The notes beneath the pieces were generated by a model, which saw only the letters and a program-made list of their open reading frames with translations, did not search any database and was not told the DNA's origin. A stretch of DNA of 64,000 nt from Plantago ovata (lineage: Eukaryota; Streptophyta; Magnoliopsida; Lamiales; Plantaginaceae), in contig CM051455.1 in the NCBI GenBank assembly GCA_028274465.1, positions 69,856,985 to 69,920,984 on the forward strand, given 5' to 3'. Below, piece by piece: positions 31,995 through 44,341 of the stretch. Numbering within the stretch: the stretch's first letter is position 1; each line of letters begins with the position of its first letter. The translations under genes were made by a program, and so were the position numbers.

Positions 31995-33495
31995 AACTCC
32001 CCAAACCGAACCTTTGCTTGTCCTCAAGCAACTAAGCTAGACTCTAATACAAAAAACATGCAAGACTCAAAAATGGAGTTTTCATGCCAAATAAAATGAA
32101 CTAAATTACTGAATCTACCAAATAACATATGAACAAAAACCATATAAATCAAAGCACGAATATAGGTTGACGAATACCTCGATTGACTTATACACATCCA
32201 CATAAGCACTTATGTCAAAACAAGATAGTCTCTCGTAACATTCTCTACCTGGACCTAGTCAGTGACAACGTAATGATGCATGCTAAGATACGAATGGTTG
32301 CTTCGTGCCTATGAAACTGAGGACTTACTGCTGTTCCACCATGTTAAGACTTTTCCTCAAAAAAGGTCGAACCAGTACTGGCTCTCATCAAACGATGGAC
32401 GGTTCCCTATAAAAGATAACTCTCCCCTATTCTACCCATCTCTCAAGTAAAGTCTTAAGCTATTCACCATTTCCGGAATGGCAGGACGAGGGTGGTCTAG
32501 AACAGATGACACTTAAGACAAAAAAGATAAAAAATAGAAAAACATAATTACGATCAATACGAAAAATGGAAAAGACTCAAACTTTGCTAAACTGCTATTT
32601 GGCTTTATTTTTTGGACCCTTCTTTGCTTTTTTGGGGTCTTCTCTTTTTTTTTTTTTCTTTCCAGATTCTTTTTTTTCTTTTTCTTTTTTCTTCTGGAAT
32701 TTTTCTTTCTTTTTTTTTCGATTTTTTCTAGCCAGCAGTAGCATAACAAAGAGAGAAACAAAAAGACTCACACAACTTCCCCAAACCTATTCGAAAGAAT
32801 AGGTTGGAGTACAAAATTTACGGAAAAGGAAAAATAAACTCACGATACGAAAAATGAAAAACAGAAACAAGTCTAATGATGGTGTAACCCCCTCCCCAAA
32901 CCTATTCGGAAGAATAGGTTATAAACAAAGGATCACACAACCTCACACTACCTCCTTCCTAGGCATTTAGCAATCTCAAAGCATGGTGAAGACTTGTTGC
33001 CTCTTAGGTACATAATTACTCGGGAAAACAACCATAAGACCCTAACATGCATCATCCTATTATAAAGGCCTTCGTGAACCGCAGTAGAGAAAACACCACT
33101 AAGTGATGTCGAGACTACCTAGCTCAACTAAGTGCAATACATAAATGTGACAAGCCAAGCGAGAAAGACCTCAAACAAATTCATAGAGATGAAGCATACG
33201 ATTAATGACATAGCTAGTTGGTCTACCCAATAAAAAAGTTCAAAAAATTCGGCAATACACTCCATATAAAACATGCAAGACTATCCTAGGAAAGCAGTAA
33301 ACGTGCAAATGCAAAAAATTCACGAGCTTTTCTTTTCATAAGCAAGATAAGTAAAGAGATAACCAGCGATAACCTCCTCCCCAAACCTGAACGTCGTCGC
33401 TCGTCCCGAACGTCGAAAGTGGATCCAAGGTGAGAGCCAATGCTTGTATAAGTTACCTATAATACTCAACCGAACTCGTGAGAAAACAAAACATA
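31995..33495 (-). other. 3' region of element B
   Basis: About 1.5 kb without a supported gene. Holds the twin hairpins AACCTATTC/GAATAGGTT at 32784-32805 and 32899-32920, each adjoining TGGGGA on the minus strand, and a homopurine stretch (minus strand) at about 32590-32735. It resembles the 3' regions of A, C and D. No ORF2 or internal palindrome cluster was found. Confidence 0.75.
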
Positions 33496-36337
33496 CTAAC
33501 CTTCAGTGGAGGCGGTAAGGGTAAGCTCTAGGTGATCAACCTCCCTTTGATCACTAGATATTTCGAAGTACGGTTTCACTCGTTGGCCATTCACTTTGAA
33601 GGTATTTCCCGTCTTTGGATCGAAGAGTTTAACAGCTCCATGGGGGAGCAACTTCGAGAATTTCGTACGGTCCATCCCAACGATTACGGAGCTTTCCAGG
33701 AAATAGTCGAAGGCGAGAATTAAACACCAAAGCTTTTTGTCCAAGAATTAATTCTTTACGTACTATACCACGATCATGATACTTCTTAGTACGTTCCTTA
33801 TAAATCTTGGCATTTTCATAAGCACCTAGTCGTAATTCATCAAGCTCATCTAACTGCAACAATCGTTCCTCGCCAGCCTTCCCAATATCTAGGTTGAGCG
33901 CTTTAATTGCCCAATATGCCTTGTGCTCTAGTTCCACGGAAAGATGACATGCTTTCCCATACACAAGTCTGTACGGAGTGGTTCCGATCACTGTCTTGTA
34001 GCTAGTTCTGTACGCCCAAAGTGCATCATTCAATTTTCCTGCCCAATCCTTCCTGCTAGGCTTCACTACTCGCTCAAGGCTCTTCTTGATCTGACGGTTG
34101 CTGACTTCTACTTGCCCCGATGTCTGTGGGTGATAAGGTGTAGCGACGCTATGGTGGACACTGTATCTCTTAAGAAGTGAGGCAAATGTTCTATTGACAA
34201 AGTGTGACCCTCCATCACTGATGATTGTCCTAGGGCACCCAAACCTCGAAAATATGACTTCCTTCAAGAACTTTATAACCACTGCGCCGTCATTTGTTTT
34301 TGTAGGAATTGCCTCTACCCATTTAGTCACGTAATCCACTGCAATAAGAATGTACTCATAGCCTCCACTGTTTGGAAATGGTCCCATAAAATCAATGCTC
34401 CAAACATCGAAAGGTTCTACCACTAGATTCGTTTGAAGGGGCATTTCATCTTTCTTGCCGATACCACCTCCTCGTTGACATGGGTCACAATTCTTCACAA
34501 AACTTCGAGCATCTTTGTATATTGTTGGCCAGAAAAATCCTGCCTGCAATACCTTGCGTGCTGTCTTCAATCCACTGTAGTGCCCCCCACAGTTAAGCTC
34601 ATGGCAATGGCTCAGTATACTTTGTTGCTCTTCCTGTGGCACGCATCTCCTTAGAATCCCATCAGCTCCTTCCTTAAATAGATGCGGATCATCCCATATG
34701 TAAGTCCTGCATTGCTTGGCAAGAGCTCTCTTGTCTGAAGCTGAAAAGTTAGTGGGGCAAATATTCATAGCCAAATAGTTTACAATATCTGCATACCAAG
34801 GCTCCTCATTAGCCTTCATTAGATGCTCATCGGGGAGATCTTCATTAATGGGTATTGGATCAATAGTGATATTTGGTATTCTAGATAAATGATCTGCTAC
34901 TAAATTCTCCCTACCAGCTCTATCCACTATAGTCAAATCAAAGTCTTGCAGCAAAAGGACCCAACGGATTAATCTAGGCTTAGAATCTTGCTTAGCTATC
35001 AAATGTCTCAAAGCAGCATGATCAGTATGGACATTCACAGGATGACCAATTAAATAAGATCTAAACTTTTGTAAAGCAAAGACAACAGCTAAAAATTCTT
35101 TTTCAGTTGTTGTATAATTAACCTGTGTGGAGTCTAGAGTATTACTAACATAATAAATCACACGATACTGCTTATCAACTTTTTGGCATAAAACAGCACC
35201 CATAGCAAAATTCGAAGCATCACACATAATTTCGAAAGGGAGATTCCAGTCAGGCGGCACAACAATGGGGGCAGAAACAAGCTTTTCCTTAAGAGTATTA
35301 AAAGCAACTAGGCAATCATTAGAGAAATGGAAAACCACATCTTTAGCAAGCAAGCTACTTAAAGGTTTAGCAATTTTCGAAAAATCTTTAATAAACCTCC
35401 TATGAAATCCTACATGGCCAAGAAAAGATTGTAATTCTTTCACACAAGTAGGCGGGGGAAGTTTTTCAATGATTTCTATCTTAGCCTTGTCTACCTCAAT
35501 ACCTTTTTCAGAAACTACATGTCCTAGAACAATGCCTTCTCTAACCATATAATGACTCTTCTCCCAGCTTAAGGTCAAGTTGCATTCAATGCACCTTTTT
35601 AAAACTAGATCTAATCTTTGCAAGCACTCATCAAATGAATCACCAAATAGGGAAAAATCATCCATAAAAACTTCAACAAATTTTGTTACCATGTCAGAGA
35701 AAACAGAAAGCATGTACCTTTGAAAAGTGGCGGGAGCATTGCATAGTCCAAATGGCATCCTCCTATAGGCAAATGTTCCGAATGGGCAAGTGAATGTCGT
35801 CTTCTCCTGATCCTCTGGTGCTATTGGAATCTGGTAGAAACCTGATAAACCATCAAGAAAACAATAGAACTTCCGCCCCGCAAGGCGGTTTAGCATGTCA
35901 TCTATAAATGGTAGAGGGAAGTGGTCTTTTTTAGTGGCGGCATTTAATCTTCTGTAGTCAATGCACATCCGCCATCCAGTGGTCTTTCTAACCGATACCA
36001 ATTCTCCATTCTCATTCTCTTCCACAGTGACTCCTGATTTCTTAGGAACTACATGTACTGGGCTCACGCATCGACTATCTGGAATGGGGTAAATCATATC
36101 AGCATCTAGTAACTTGATCACTTTCTTTTTTACCACCTCTTGCATTGCTGGATTTATTCTTCTCTGAGGTTGCCTAACAGGTTTGGCATCTTGTTCTAGA
36201 GTGATGTTGTGCACGCATCTTGTAGGGCTAATTCCCTTGATGTCGCTGATCCCCCATCCTATAGCTGCGGAGTTTTCCTTCAATACCTCGATCAGCTTAC
36301 TTTCTTCATTGTTGGAGAGATGTGAGGATACAATCAC
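33496..36337 (-). CDS. pol: Pol of element B: reverse transcriptase, RNase H, integrase
   Basis: A 902-residue open frame from 36337. Reverse transcriptase: [27 protein letters not shown] and the catalytic box FMDD at about residue 223-227. RNase [14 protein letters not shown] near 370, [21 protein letters not shown], and TDHAALRHL. Integrase: zinc-binding H2C2 region ([13 protein letters not shown]...NCDPCQR, about 575-620), core motifs [22 protein letters not shown] and [17 protein letters not shown]. The integrase tail with [21 protein letters not shown] is recognisable at 33496-33660. The order reverse transcriptase then integrase marks Ty3/gypsy. It makes and inserts the DNA copy, for this element and probably for relatives that lack pol. 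Mostly whole. Confidence 0.93.
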
Positions 36338-36346
36338 GGGCTTCTT

Positions 36347-37315
36347 CTAATTTTCTCCCAAGTACACATACTTGAGGTGCTCAGGAAGAGGTTTTAATTC
36401 TAAGCTGGGTTCTTCAGGAAACCCACTTTCTTCTTCTTCTTCCTCTAAAGGTTCAAGTACCTCTTCTCCTGCTGGAATTTCTGGTGTGCTATCCATTAAT
36501 TCGACTAGTTCCCTTGCTTCTTCGGTCATGTAGCATGTCTCAGCTTGCATTGTAAGTGCTTCCTCAAGTGGTTCGCGATTGCTATGGCTATGATGATATT
36601 CGGGAATTACGGATTCGTAACAATCGACAAATTTTAACTCCTCTGCAACTTCCTTATCTCTGATGCTACATCCTACCAACTCAATCTTTTCGCCCATTAC
36701 CTCCATGGTTATCTTCTTGCCCTTAAGTTCAAGGCATGTGTTGGTAGTTGCCATGAACGGTCTCCCAAGTAGTACTATGTGCTCACGGATATGGCTCTTT
36801 CCCTCGTCTGCGGACTTCATCACCACAAAATCAGCTGGGATTATCAATTTGTCTACTTTCACAAGGATGTCCTCTATTATCCCTACTGGTCTCTTCACAC
36901 TTTGGTCTGCCATTTGGACCACCATATCTGTTGGTGTCAATTCTCCGAGTTCCAGGGCCTTGTATACCGAATACGGCATTAAGTTAATGCTAGCTCCTAA
37001 GTCAAGCATTGCCTGTGTAGTTCGTCCATTCCCTAAGGCGATGTTGATTATGAAACTGCCAGGATCCTTTTTCTTCATGGGCAGTCCGGCAAGCGAGTTG
37101 ACTGTTTCAACCCCATTTACTTCCTTTCCTGAAGTAATCCTTTTGTTCTTGATCTCACGAAAGAATTTCGTATAAGCTGGAATGTTCTGGATTAACTCCA
37201 AGACGGTTACATTGACTTCTACTTTTGATAGTCGTTGGAACAAGGGTAAATCTTGAATATCCTTCTTGGCTGGTTTGATCCGACTCGGGTATGGTACATG
37301 TGGCTTCGGAGGCAC
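36347..37315 (-). CDS. Aspartic protease region of element B
   Basis: 322 residues between gag and pol. The retropepsin-like fold is shown by MLDLGASINLMP (catalytic loop region, about residue 105-118), VKVDKLIIPADFVVM and the closing LGRPFMAT; the tail is Glu-rich (LEPLEEEEEESG). It would cut the gag-pol polyprotein during particle maturation. Confidence 0.85.
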   Translation of the reverse strand: MPPKPHVPYPSRIKPAKKDIQDLPLFQRLSKVEVNVTVLELIQNIPAYTKFFREIKNKRITSGKEVNGVETVNSLAGLPMKKKDPGSFIINIALGNGRTTQAMLDLGASINLMPYSVYKALELGELTPTDMVVQMADQSVKRPVGIIEDILVKVDKLIIPADFVVMKSADEGKSHIREHIVLLGRPFMATTNTCLELKGKKITMEVMGEKIELVGCSIRDKEVAEELKFVDCYESVIPEYHHSHSNREPLEEALTMQAETCYMTEEARELVELMDSTPEIPAGEEVLEPLEEEEEESGFPEEPSLELKPLPEHLKYVYLGEN

Positions 37316-38628
37316 ATATGGATTGGAAGATTTGTGAAGTTCTCCTGGTATACTGACTCCAACTTCGACCTCGTCGTCATCTATGTGTATTACAGTTGGT
37401 CAAGGTTCATCATTCCCTTCTGGAACTTCTTGAGGTTCTTTGGATCTTTCGTCATCCTCTTGTTCTGTGATTGGCCCTCTATTATCGATTTCAGTAGGCT
37501 CCACCCGCTTAGGACGTATGAAGTTGGGAATTTTGGTCATCTTGCTCCTCGGAGCAGTAGTTTCACTTCTTCGCACTCATTCTCTTCAGTTGCATCGGCT
37601 GGAGATTGATCGGGATCAGCTTCAGATGTCTCATCAGTAAGACTCGGACTGTTTAGTTCCCTGTGGTTGGTGGGTGATTCGCTCCTCACCTCGGGTGGTT
37701 TGCTTGCTACATCTTGTGCGGTGTCCTCGACTTCTTCACCGCACCTTCCACACTTCAGTAGGCTAAGTTCTTTTATTAGTTGCTCAGTTACTTCGATCGC
37801 TTCAAAAGCCTTCTCGATGCGAAGATTGTTCTCAGCTTGCCCTGCGTATGCTACTTCGAAGACACTCTCGATGGCCTTAATCCCTGCGTAAAACGCAAGT
37901 TCCTCCTCCTCACTAATGTCCTCGTCTTCAGAATAATCTTCGTATAACCCGTCAGTTTCGACTTGATTCGAGTATATGTTGGCGACTTCATTCGACATTA
38001 TTTTCTCGGATTGCGCGGATCCATTGGCGTATGTTTGAAAGACCTTCACTGCCTCTTCAACTGTACATTCTTCCAATCCTCCACATATCCCATCTATTTG
38101 AAGCCTAACTTCATCTCGTAGTCCTCCAACAAAGAACCAAATCAGCTCCCCGTCGTCGAAACGGTGATGGGGGCACTCACGTTTATACAGCTCAAAACGT
38201 TCATAGGTGTCACAGAACCGCTCGTATTCTCCTTGCTTGAAGTATTCGATCCGATTCCGTAGTGCCATCGTCTCATGGTAAGGCATGAAACGTGCTAAGA
38301 ACTCCTCTACAACTTGGTTCCAGGTTTTTAGTGATCCTGGTGCTAACCTTGCTATCCATATCCTCGGTTCATATCCCAAAGCGAAAGGAAATAATTTCCG
38401 GCATAATTGGTCCTCTGTGAACCCTTTTGCTGGAACTTTTGCTATCTCCTCTTCATAGGATCTGATGAAGCTTATTGGATGCATATCTTCTCCTTCTTCG
38501 AACCTTGGTATCCTTCTTACTATGGTGTTTGTTACCTCGTACCCTGATAACTCTTCTTCCAAGTATATAGCTGACCCCCTCCTGACTTGCGAGAACTTCG
38601 GTGTCAAGCGAGCTTTTAAGGTCGTCAT
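37316..38628 (-). pseudogene. gag: Gag of element B
   Basis: The main frame starts at 38628 (MTTLKARLTPKFSQ). The gypsy gag core at about residues 50-200 includes SFIRSYEEEIAKVPAKGFTE, IWIARLAPGSLKTWNQVVEE and FVGGLRDEVRLQIDGICGG. Acidic stretches (YEDYSEDEDISEEEE) follow, then LLKCGRCGEEVED. It aligns only loosely with the gag of A, C and D, so the non-autonomous copies carry their own gag type. Joined to the protease region with some interruption. Confidence 0.8.
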
Positions 38629-38879
38629 ACCTGGAAATCTTGTATCAGGAGTAACTCAAAACTAAAAGTCAGCCTTGTTAGAAATTTCAACAATCGAGAA
38701 TATTTCTAGATATCGAATACTACTAGAGCTAAGAAAAGTGAATGAGAAACAGACTAGGAAAAGCAGAGAGAGAAATTAAAAAGGAAAACTAAAACTAAAA
38801 GAAATAGGAATTTAAAGCTGTAAATAAAAAAAAAATTAAATAGAAAAAAGGAGTATAGTCCCCGGCAACAGCGCCAATT
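38629..38879 (-). other. Leader and primer site of element B
   Basis: The minus strand has the tRNA-Asp-type primer site at 38859-38876 (TGGCGCTGTTGCCGGGGA), then a T-rich leader of about 230 bases up to gag. The first part resembles the leaders of A, C and F (GACTATACTCCTTTTTTC). Confidence 0.85.
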
Positions 38880-40149
38880 TGATGAACGTTGTCAGGGTTC
38901 AATCAAATAATATTTGTAATTTAGCCAAAGGCAATCCACAACTACAACGAAAACCGTAGTGTAGCAGTAGAATGACTCGAGTGTCGTTCTCTCAGGACTA
39001 TAACTAGCTTTATCTATTTAATAAGAAAATATAAAACAGCAGATAAAAAGCGATAGGGGTTTTCAAGCAGATAATGGAGGTTGGTGATAGTATGGTCCTT
39101 CTTAACATAATGGGTCGATAATCATGCATAAATTCCTCGGTCTTGCATAGAGATCTTTGAATGAATCTAGGGTCCTGTTGTAAGTATTGTGCACTACGAA
39201 GATAGTATGGGTCTGACCTGTCAACAACTAACATCCTATTGTGTTCCGTAATCATTCAACACTACGAAGATAATTAAGTCTGATTGGCCGACAAGTGTCC
39301 TAGTGTGCATAATGATCAATACAACATACGAGAATTTTGGTGTTCAACTCATCAACGAAATAAAGCAATGACACGGAGTATAATGCGCGATATAGCCATT
39401 AGCATGATTATCTTCCCTCCCTAAGAATTCACATACTACCACCAACGATAAATTTAGCTACTCATAATGTGCATGCAATCAATAGAAATCATAGAAGAAA
39501 ACATATTGAAAGAATATATAAAATAAGTAGATAAAAGTTGTAAGATACAAAGTTACCGAAGGTTGTCAATCTCCGGATGATTGTGATCCTACGCGCTCCA
39601 ATCTGCTATGAAAAAGTGTCCCCTAAGCTACGGAACTCCCAGGACAGGCCCCGGGAAGTTCCTACCTAAAACTATAGAGAGAGGTGAGAAAGAAGGCTTG
39701 GAAAGATATGAATGTCGGAGAGAAAACTCGCAACTATATATAGGCCCGAAATTCCTCTGGGGCGGTTCGCCCGAGAGCTGGGGCGGTTCGGCCCCCAGTG
39801 TAAACGCGAGATTTTCGCGTTTTCGACGCGGTTTTGGATTTCTTCACCTTTTCGGACTCGGTTTCAGACTTCTAATGGCCTTCTAACCTCCAGATTCGAC
39901 CCCTAGACTCCAAATCCTATCCGGAAACCTTCAGATACTCCAAATAGGCTTCTGGAACACCAATTCCTTGTAAACTTCAATATAATTGCCCGTAAATCTC
40001 CGAATTTCAACCAAAACCTGTAAAATAAATCTAAAGGGAAACGTGACACTATTCTAATAAAATGTACTAAAATATAGCTAAATTAACATAGAGGATAGCT
40101 AAATTAGGTGAAAAAGACTCGAATGAAAGTGTAAAATACACATTCATCA
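38880..40149 (-). repeat. 5' LTR of element B
   Basis: 1270 bases, TGATGAA...TTCATCA. TATA box near 39733-39742 and GC palindromes at about 39758-39800, the same spacing as in element A. Followed by target duplication AAATG (40150-40154). Confidence 0.93.
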
Positions 40150-40154
40150 AAATG

Positions 40155-40757
40155 TTCTTAAGTATTCTCTACCATTGTTAAGAACAAAGCATTTGCAACC
40201 AAATACTCTTAGATGGGTGATGTTAGAGGTCTTCCAACAAATAACTCATAGGGAGTTTTGTTGTAATCCTTAGTTATCAAACATCTATTTTGAGTATAGC
40301 AGGCGGTATTAATCACTTCAACGCAATAAGCTTCACTTATTTCAGTGTCAGCAAGCATTGTTTTGGCTGCTTCCTTAAGGGTACGATTCTTCCTTTCAGC
40401 AACACCATTTTGTTGTGGTGTCCTTACTGAGGATAACTGATGTTGTATGCCTTTGGTTGTGCAATACTCAATTATGTAATGGTTTACAAACTCAGTACCA
40501 TGGTCTGTTCTAATGACTTTTACCTTGTCATTTTTCATGACTTCGAACTTGTTCATCAAGTTAGGTATTTCAGTCCTTGTTTCAGACTTATATTTGATAA
40601 ATACTACCCAAATGAATCTTGAATAGTCATCTACCACCACCAGACCATACTTCTTACCAGCATAGCTTGTTGAAGAAGATTCAAACAAGTCCATGTGCAA
40701 GAGTTGTAAAGATTTTGTAGTTGACGATACTGCCTTGTTCTTAAAGACGATTTGGTT
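40155..40757 (-). pseudogene. pol: Pol of Sirevirus copy 2, integrase core part
   Basis: Covers the integrase core: [27 protein letters not shown] and [19 protein letters not shown], with the three acidic positions visible. It lies between insertions B and C and joins onto 30892 and 48919 of the same element by alignment with copy 1 (12036-15416). Partial by insertion. Confidence 0.88.
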
Positions 40758-40762
40758 TGCTT

Positions 40763-41927
40763 TGATGAAATGGTTTAGAACTTGTCAGATTCTAGTTAAT
40801 CAAATAAATTTGTATTGAGCCAAAGGCAATTCACAACTACAACGAAAATCGTAGTACAACAGTAAACTAACCTCGAGTGTCGATCTCTGAGGACTATAAC
40901 TAGCTTTATCTAATCTAACTTAAGAATATAAAATCAACAAACTACTTAGCAAAGATTTTTCTTATCAGATAATGGAGGCTGGTGATAGTATGATCATTCA
41001 AAGCATAGCAGGTTAATAATCATACATGAAGTACCCGGTTTTGCATAGAGATCTTTGATCAATGAATTGTCCAATTGTGTTCCGTTATTATTCAACACTA
41101 CGAAGATAGAGGTTTAACATAGATCAAAGAAATAAAGCAATAACTCAAAGCCTAATGCGCGATATAGTCATTAGCATAATTATTAACCCTTCGCTAAGAA
41201 ATCACATACTATCACCAACGAGAAGTTTAGCTACTCATAGATGTCATGCAAACAACAGAAATCATAGCAAGATTGAATGAAAACATGTTGAAAGATATAT
41301 AAATATAAATAGAAAAACTGTAAGATACAATGTTACCGAAGGTTGTCAATCTCCGAAGAATCGCGATCTTACAAGCTCCAAAACGCTTAGAAAAAGTATC
41401 TCCTAAGCTAAGAATCCCCAGAACAGGCTCTGGAGAATTCCTACCTAAAACTAATGAGAAAGGTGAGAGAAAAGGTCTGGAAAAGTATGAAAAACAGAGA
41501 AAACTGAGCAACTATATATAGTGATTCGGCAGGTGTGGGGCGATTCGCCCCTCGTCCCGAGCGACTCGCCAGGGACATCCAGTCGGTTTTTTATGCGTTT
41601 TCGACGCGTTTTTGGATTTCTTTTCTTTTCGGACTCGGCTTTTACCTTCTAGTGACCTTTTAGCCTTCAGACTCGACCCCTAGACTTCAAATCCTATCCT
41701 GAATCTTCTAGATACTCCAATTAGGCCTTCGGAACACCAATTCCTTGTCGACTTCAATATAATTGCCCGAGAAACCTCGTTTTTCACCCAAAACCTGTAA
41801 AATACAAACTAAAGGGAAACGTGACACTATTCTAATAAAATGCACTAAAATATAGCTAAATTAACATAGAGGATAGCTAAATTGGTGAAAAACGACTCAA
41901 ACGAAAGTGTAAAATACACGTTCATCA
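40763..41927 (-). repeat. 3' LTR of element C
   Basis: 1165 bases, TGATGAA...TTCATCA. TATA box (CAACTATATATAG) near 41510-41522, with palindrome GGGGCGATTCGCCCC beside it. Pairs with 47718-48913. Confidence 0.9.
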
Positions 41928-43500
41928 AACTCCCCAAACCGAACCTTTGCTTGTCCTCAAGCAACTAAGCTAGACTCTAATGCAAAAAACAATGCAACAC
42001 AAGAAATGGAGTCTCATGCCAAATGAAATGAACTAATCTATTGAATCTACAAAAAAACTTATGAACAAAAACCATACAAATCATAACATCAATATAGGTT
42101 GAAGAATGCCTCGATTGACTCACATAAGCACTTATGTCAAGACGAGATAGCCTCTCGTAACATTCTCCACCTTGACCTAGTCAGTGACGACGTAATGAAA
42201 CATGTTAGAATACGAATGGTTGTCCCGTGCCTATGAAACTGAGGACTTACTGTTGTTCACCAAGTTAAGACTTTTCCTCAAAGAGGTCGAACCAATACTG
42301 GCTCTCATCAAACGAAGGAGGGTTCCCTAAAAAAGACAACACTCCCGTATTCTACCCTTCTCTCAAGCAAAGCCTTAAGCTATTCACCACTTCCTGAATG
42401 GCAGGACGAGGGTGGTCTAGAACAGATGACACTCAAACAAACAAAAGATAAAAATTACATCACGATTACGAACATTACAAGAATTGGAAAATGAGACACA
42501 ACAGTTTGCTAAACTGCTTTTTGGCTCTTTTTTTACCCTTCTTTGCTTTTTTGGGGTCTTTTCTTTTTTTTTTTCCTTTCTTTTTTTTCTTTTCCAGTTT
42601 TTTTCCTTTTTTTTCTGGAATTTTTCTTTTTTTTTCGATATATTTTTTTTAGCCAGTAGTAGCAGAACGAAAAAGAAACAAAAATGACTCACAAACGACA
42701 TCCCCAAACCTATTCGAAAGAATAGGTTGGAGTACAAAATTTACGAATAGAAAAAAGAAAAATAAACTCACAACACACACTCAAAAATGAAAACAAGCCT
42801 GATGATAGCGTAACCCCCTCCCCAAACCTATTCGAAAGAATAGGTTGCAAACAAAGGATCACACAATCTCACACTACCTCCTTCCTAGGCATTTAGCAAT
42901 CTCAGAGCAAGGTGAAGACTTGTTGCCTCTTAGGTACATAATTACTCGGAAAAACAACCATAAGACCCTAACATGCATCATTCTATTATAAAGGCCTTCG
43001 TGAACCGCAGTAGAGAAAACACCACTAAGTGATGTCGAGACTACCAAGCTTAACTAAGTGCAATACATAAATGTGACAAGCCAAGCGAGAAAAACCTCAA
43101 ACAAATTCATAGAGATGAAGCATATGATTAATGTCATAATTAGTTAATCTACCCAATAAAAAATTTCAAAAAATTTGGCAATAAACTCCACATAAAACAT
43201 GCAAGACTATCCTAGGATGAATGTAGTGAATGCAACTAAAAACTAAGAAAGCGGTAAACGTGCAAATGCAAATGCAGACAGATAAACATGCAAGGTACTA
43301 TACTCAACCTACCAATCCCAAGCTCCAAACTAACAACACTAGTTCACTTAAATCCCATCCCCCCTCATGAATTTAAAGCTAGTCCCTAGCAGTAAGAAAA
43401 TGAGGTAATAAGATGTGATACTAGATGTTACCTACCGCGTGGTTTGGCCTCGGTCGGCTGAGTATGCTGGATGTAAGGTATTGAGACTGCTCGAGGGGCC
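41928..43500 (-). other. 3' region of element C
   Basis: No gene supported. Twin hairpins AACCTATTC-GAAA-GAATAGGTT at 42707-42728 and 42825-42846, each beside a CCCC run (TGGGGA on the minus strand). Homopurine stretch (minus strand) at about 42520-42660. Purine-rich tract near 43340-43375 (CATGAGGGGGGATGGGATTT on the minus strand). Confidence 0.75.
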
Positions 43501-43719
43501 TTATTGGTGATCATCGGAGCTCGTGGTGGTGGTGGTAGTTCCATTAATAGAACGGATAGGACCAACTCCTCCATCAGTGTTCATGGCATCCTTATTGTCC
43601 CTATTGTCTTCATTGTCACTACTGTCACCACCATCATCACTAGTAGAGTTGCATTGTCGAAGAGAATCCTCAAGATTAGCCGCCGCTGTTATGGAATCTT
43701 CCATCCTGTATCTCTCCAA
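43501..43719 (-). CDS. Small acidic ORF (72 aa) of element C
   Basis: Starts MERYRMEDSITAAANLEDSL and has an acidic Ser/Asp/Asn core (DDGGDSSDNEDNRDNKD). Counterpart of 22864-23073 and 53026-53235. Function unknown. Confidence 0.45.
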   Translation of the reverse strand: MERYRMEDSITAAANLEDSLRQCNSTSDDGGDSSDNEDNRDNKDAMNTDGGVGPIRSINGTTTTTTSSDDHQ

Positions 43720-43897
43720 TAGGTTGTGAACTGTTGAAGGGGAAAGAGCAGTGGTATCAGAGCCTCCCTCTCCAACGTTTTACACCCCGAGGAGGTTACA
43801 GTAAGCTGCTCAGATACTCAGAGGTTTTCTTCCATTTTTTCCAATGCCGACCACATTCTCTACGGTTGATGCCCCCGATGTCTATATGGCGCTCCCT

Positions 43898-44341
43898 TTA
43901 GAGGCAGTCAAGGGGCACCCCTAAGAGGGGCTGGGTGTCCATGTCATTCTGTTTTGGAATCAAGCTAGCGATTCGGAATTTCCTCACCACTGTCGACTCA
44001 AGACTGAATCCTTTGTGGTGAGGTCGTCCCGGTACCTTCATGTTCACTCGAACCTTGCAGTCCTTGTGACAGATTGCTGACGTAATATTTGTTTCAATCC
44101 CTTCGGTGGTGCATGAATAGACATATGAGTGCTCACTCCTGGCGGATTCTCGCTCCTCCTTTTGGATAAACCGCGACGTTGTTGCAAGAGCCCATGGCTC
44201 GAACGTACCTCTAACGAGATCACTCTCCTTGACATGGTTGTAATCGATCCCCCTCCAATACTTCATAGTAGACAAACGGGAGTGCTCCTCTCCCTTTGTG
44301 GCACGGTTCCTACAAACAACAGTTAGTACCTCGTATGACAC
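43898..44341 (-). CDS. ORF2 of element C, conserved protein of unknown function
   Basis: 147 codons, the most diverged of the three relatives but still open. Shared blocks: MKYWRGIDYNHVKESDLVRG, YSCTTEG, CKVRVN and PKQNDM. Relative to A and D, differences cluster in the middle (about residues 50-70), while WRGIDYNH and the C-terminal VPLDCL are kept. The possible splice acceptor (TACTAAC then TTTGTAG) lies within the first 12 codons, so the real start may be further in. Confidence 0.6.
   Translation of the reverse strand: MSYEVLTVVCRNRATKGEEHSRLSTMKYWRGIDYNHVKESDLVRGTFEPWALATTSRFIQKEERESARSEHSYVYSCTTEGIETNITSAICHKDCKVRVNMKVPGRPHHKGFSLESTVVRKFRIASLIPKQNDMDTQPLLGVPLDCL

Larger units (their letters stand above)
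30898..40149 (-). mobile_element. Element B: Athila-like Ty3/gypsy element with full enzyme set
   Basis: 9252 bases between LTRs 30898-31994 (3') and 38880-40149 (5'). Target duplication AAATG lies at 30893-30897 and 40150-40154. Minus strand order: primer site, gag, protease, reverse transcriptase, RNase H, integrase, then a long 3' region. No chromodomain is seen after integrase, as expected for the Athila/Tat side of plant gypsy elements. The LTRs differ by only about 1% outside length differences, so it is probably among the youngest insertions here. The enzyme ORF is long and open, with a small number of breaks between and after the blocks. It shares LTRs with A, C, D and F and is their likely enzyme source. 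Confidence 0.92.

Noticed and set aside
33496-33744. Chromodomain at the end of integrase in B
   Set aside because: The sequence after [14 protein letters not shown] shows no chromodomain-like aromatic pattern. This agrees with an Athila-type rather than a CRM/Tekay-type element.
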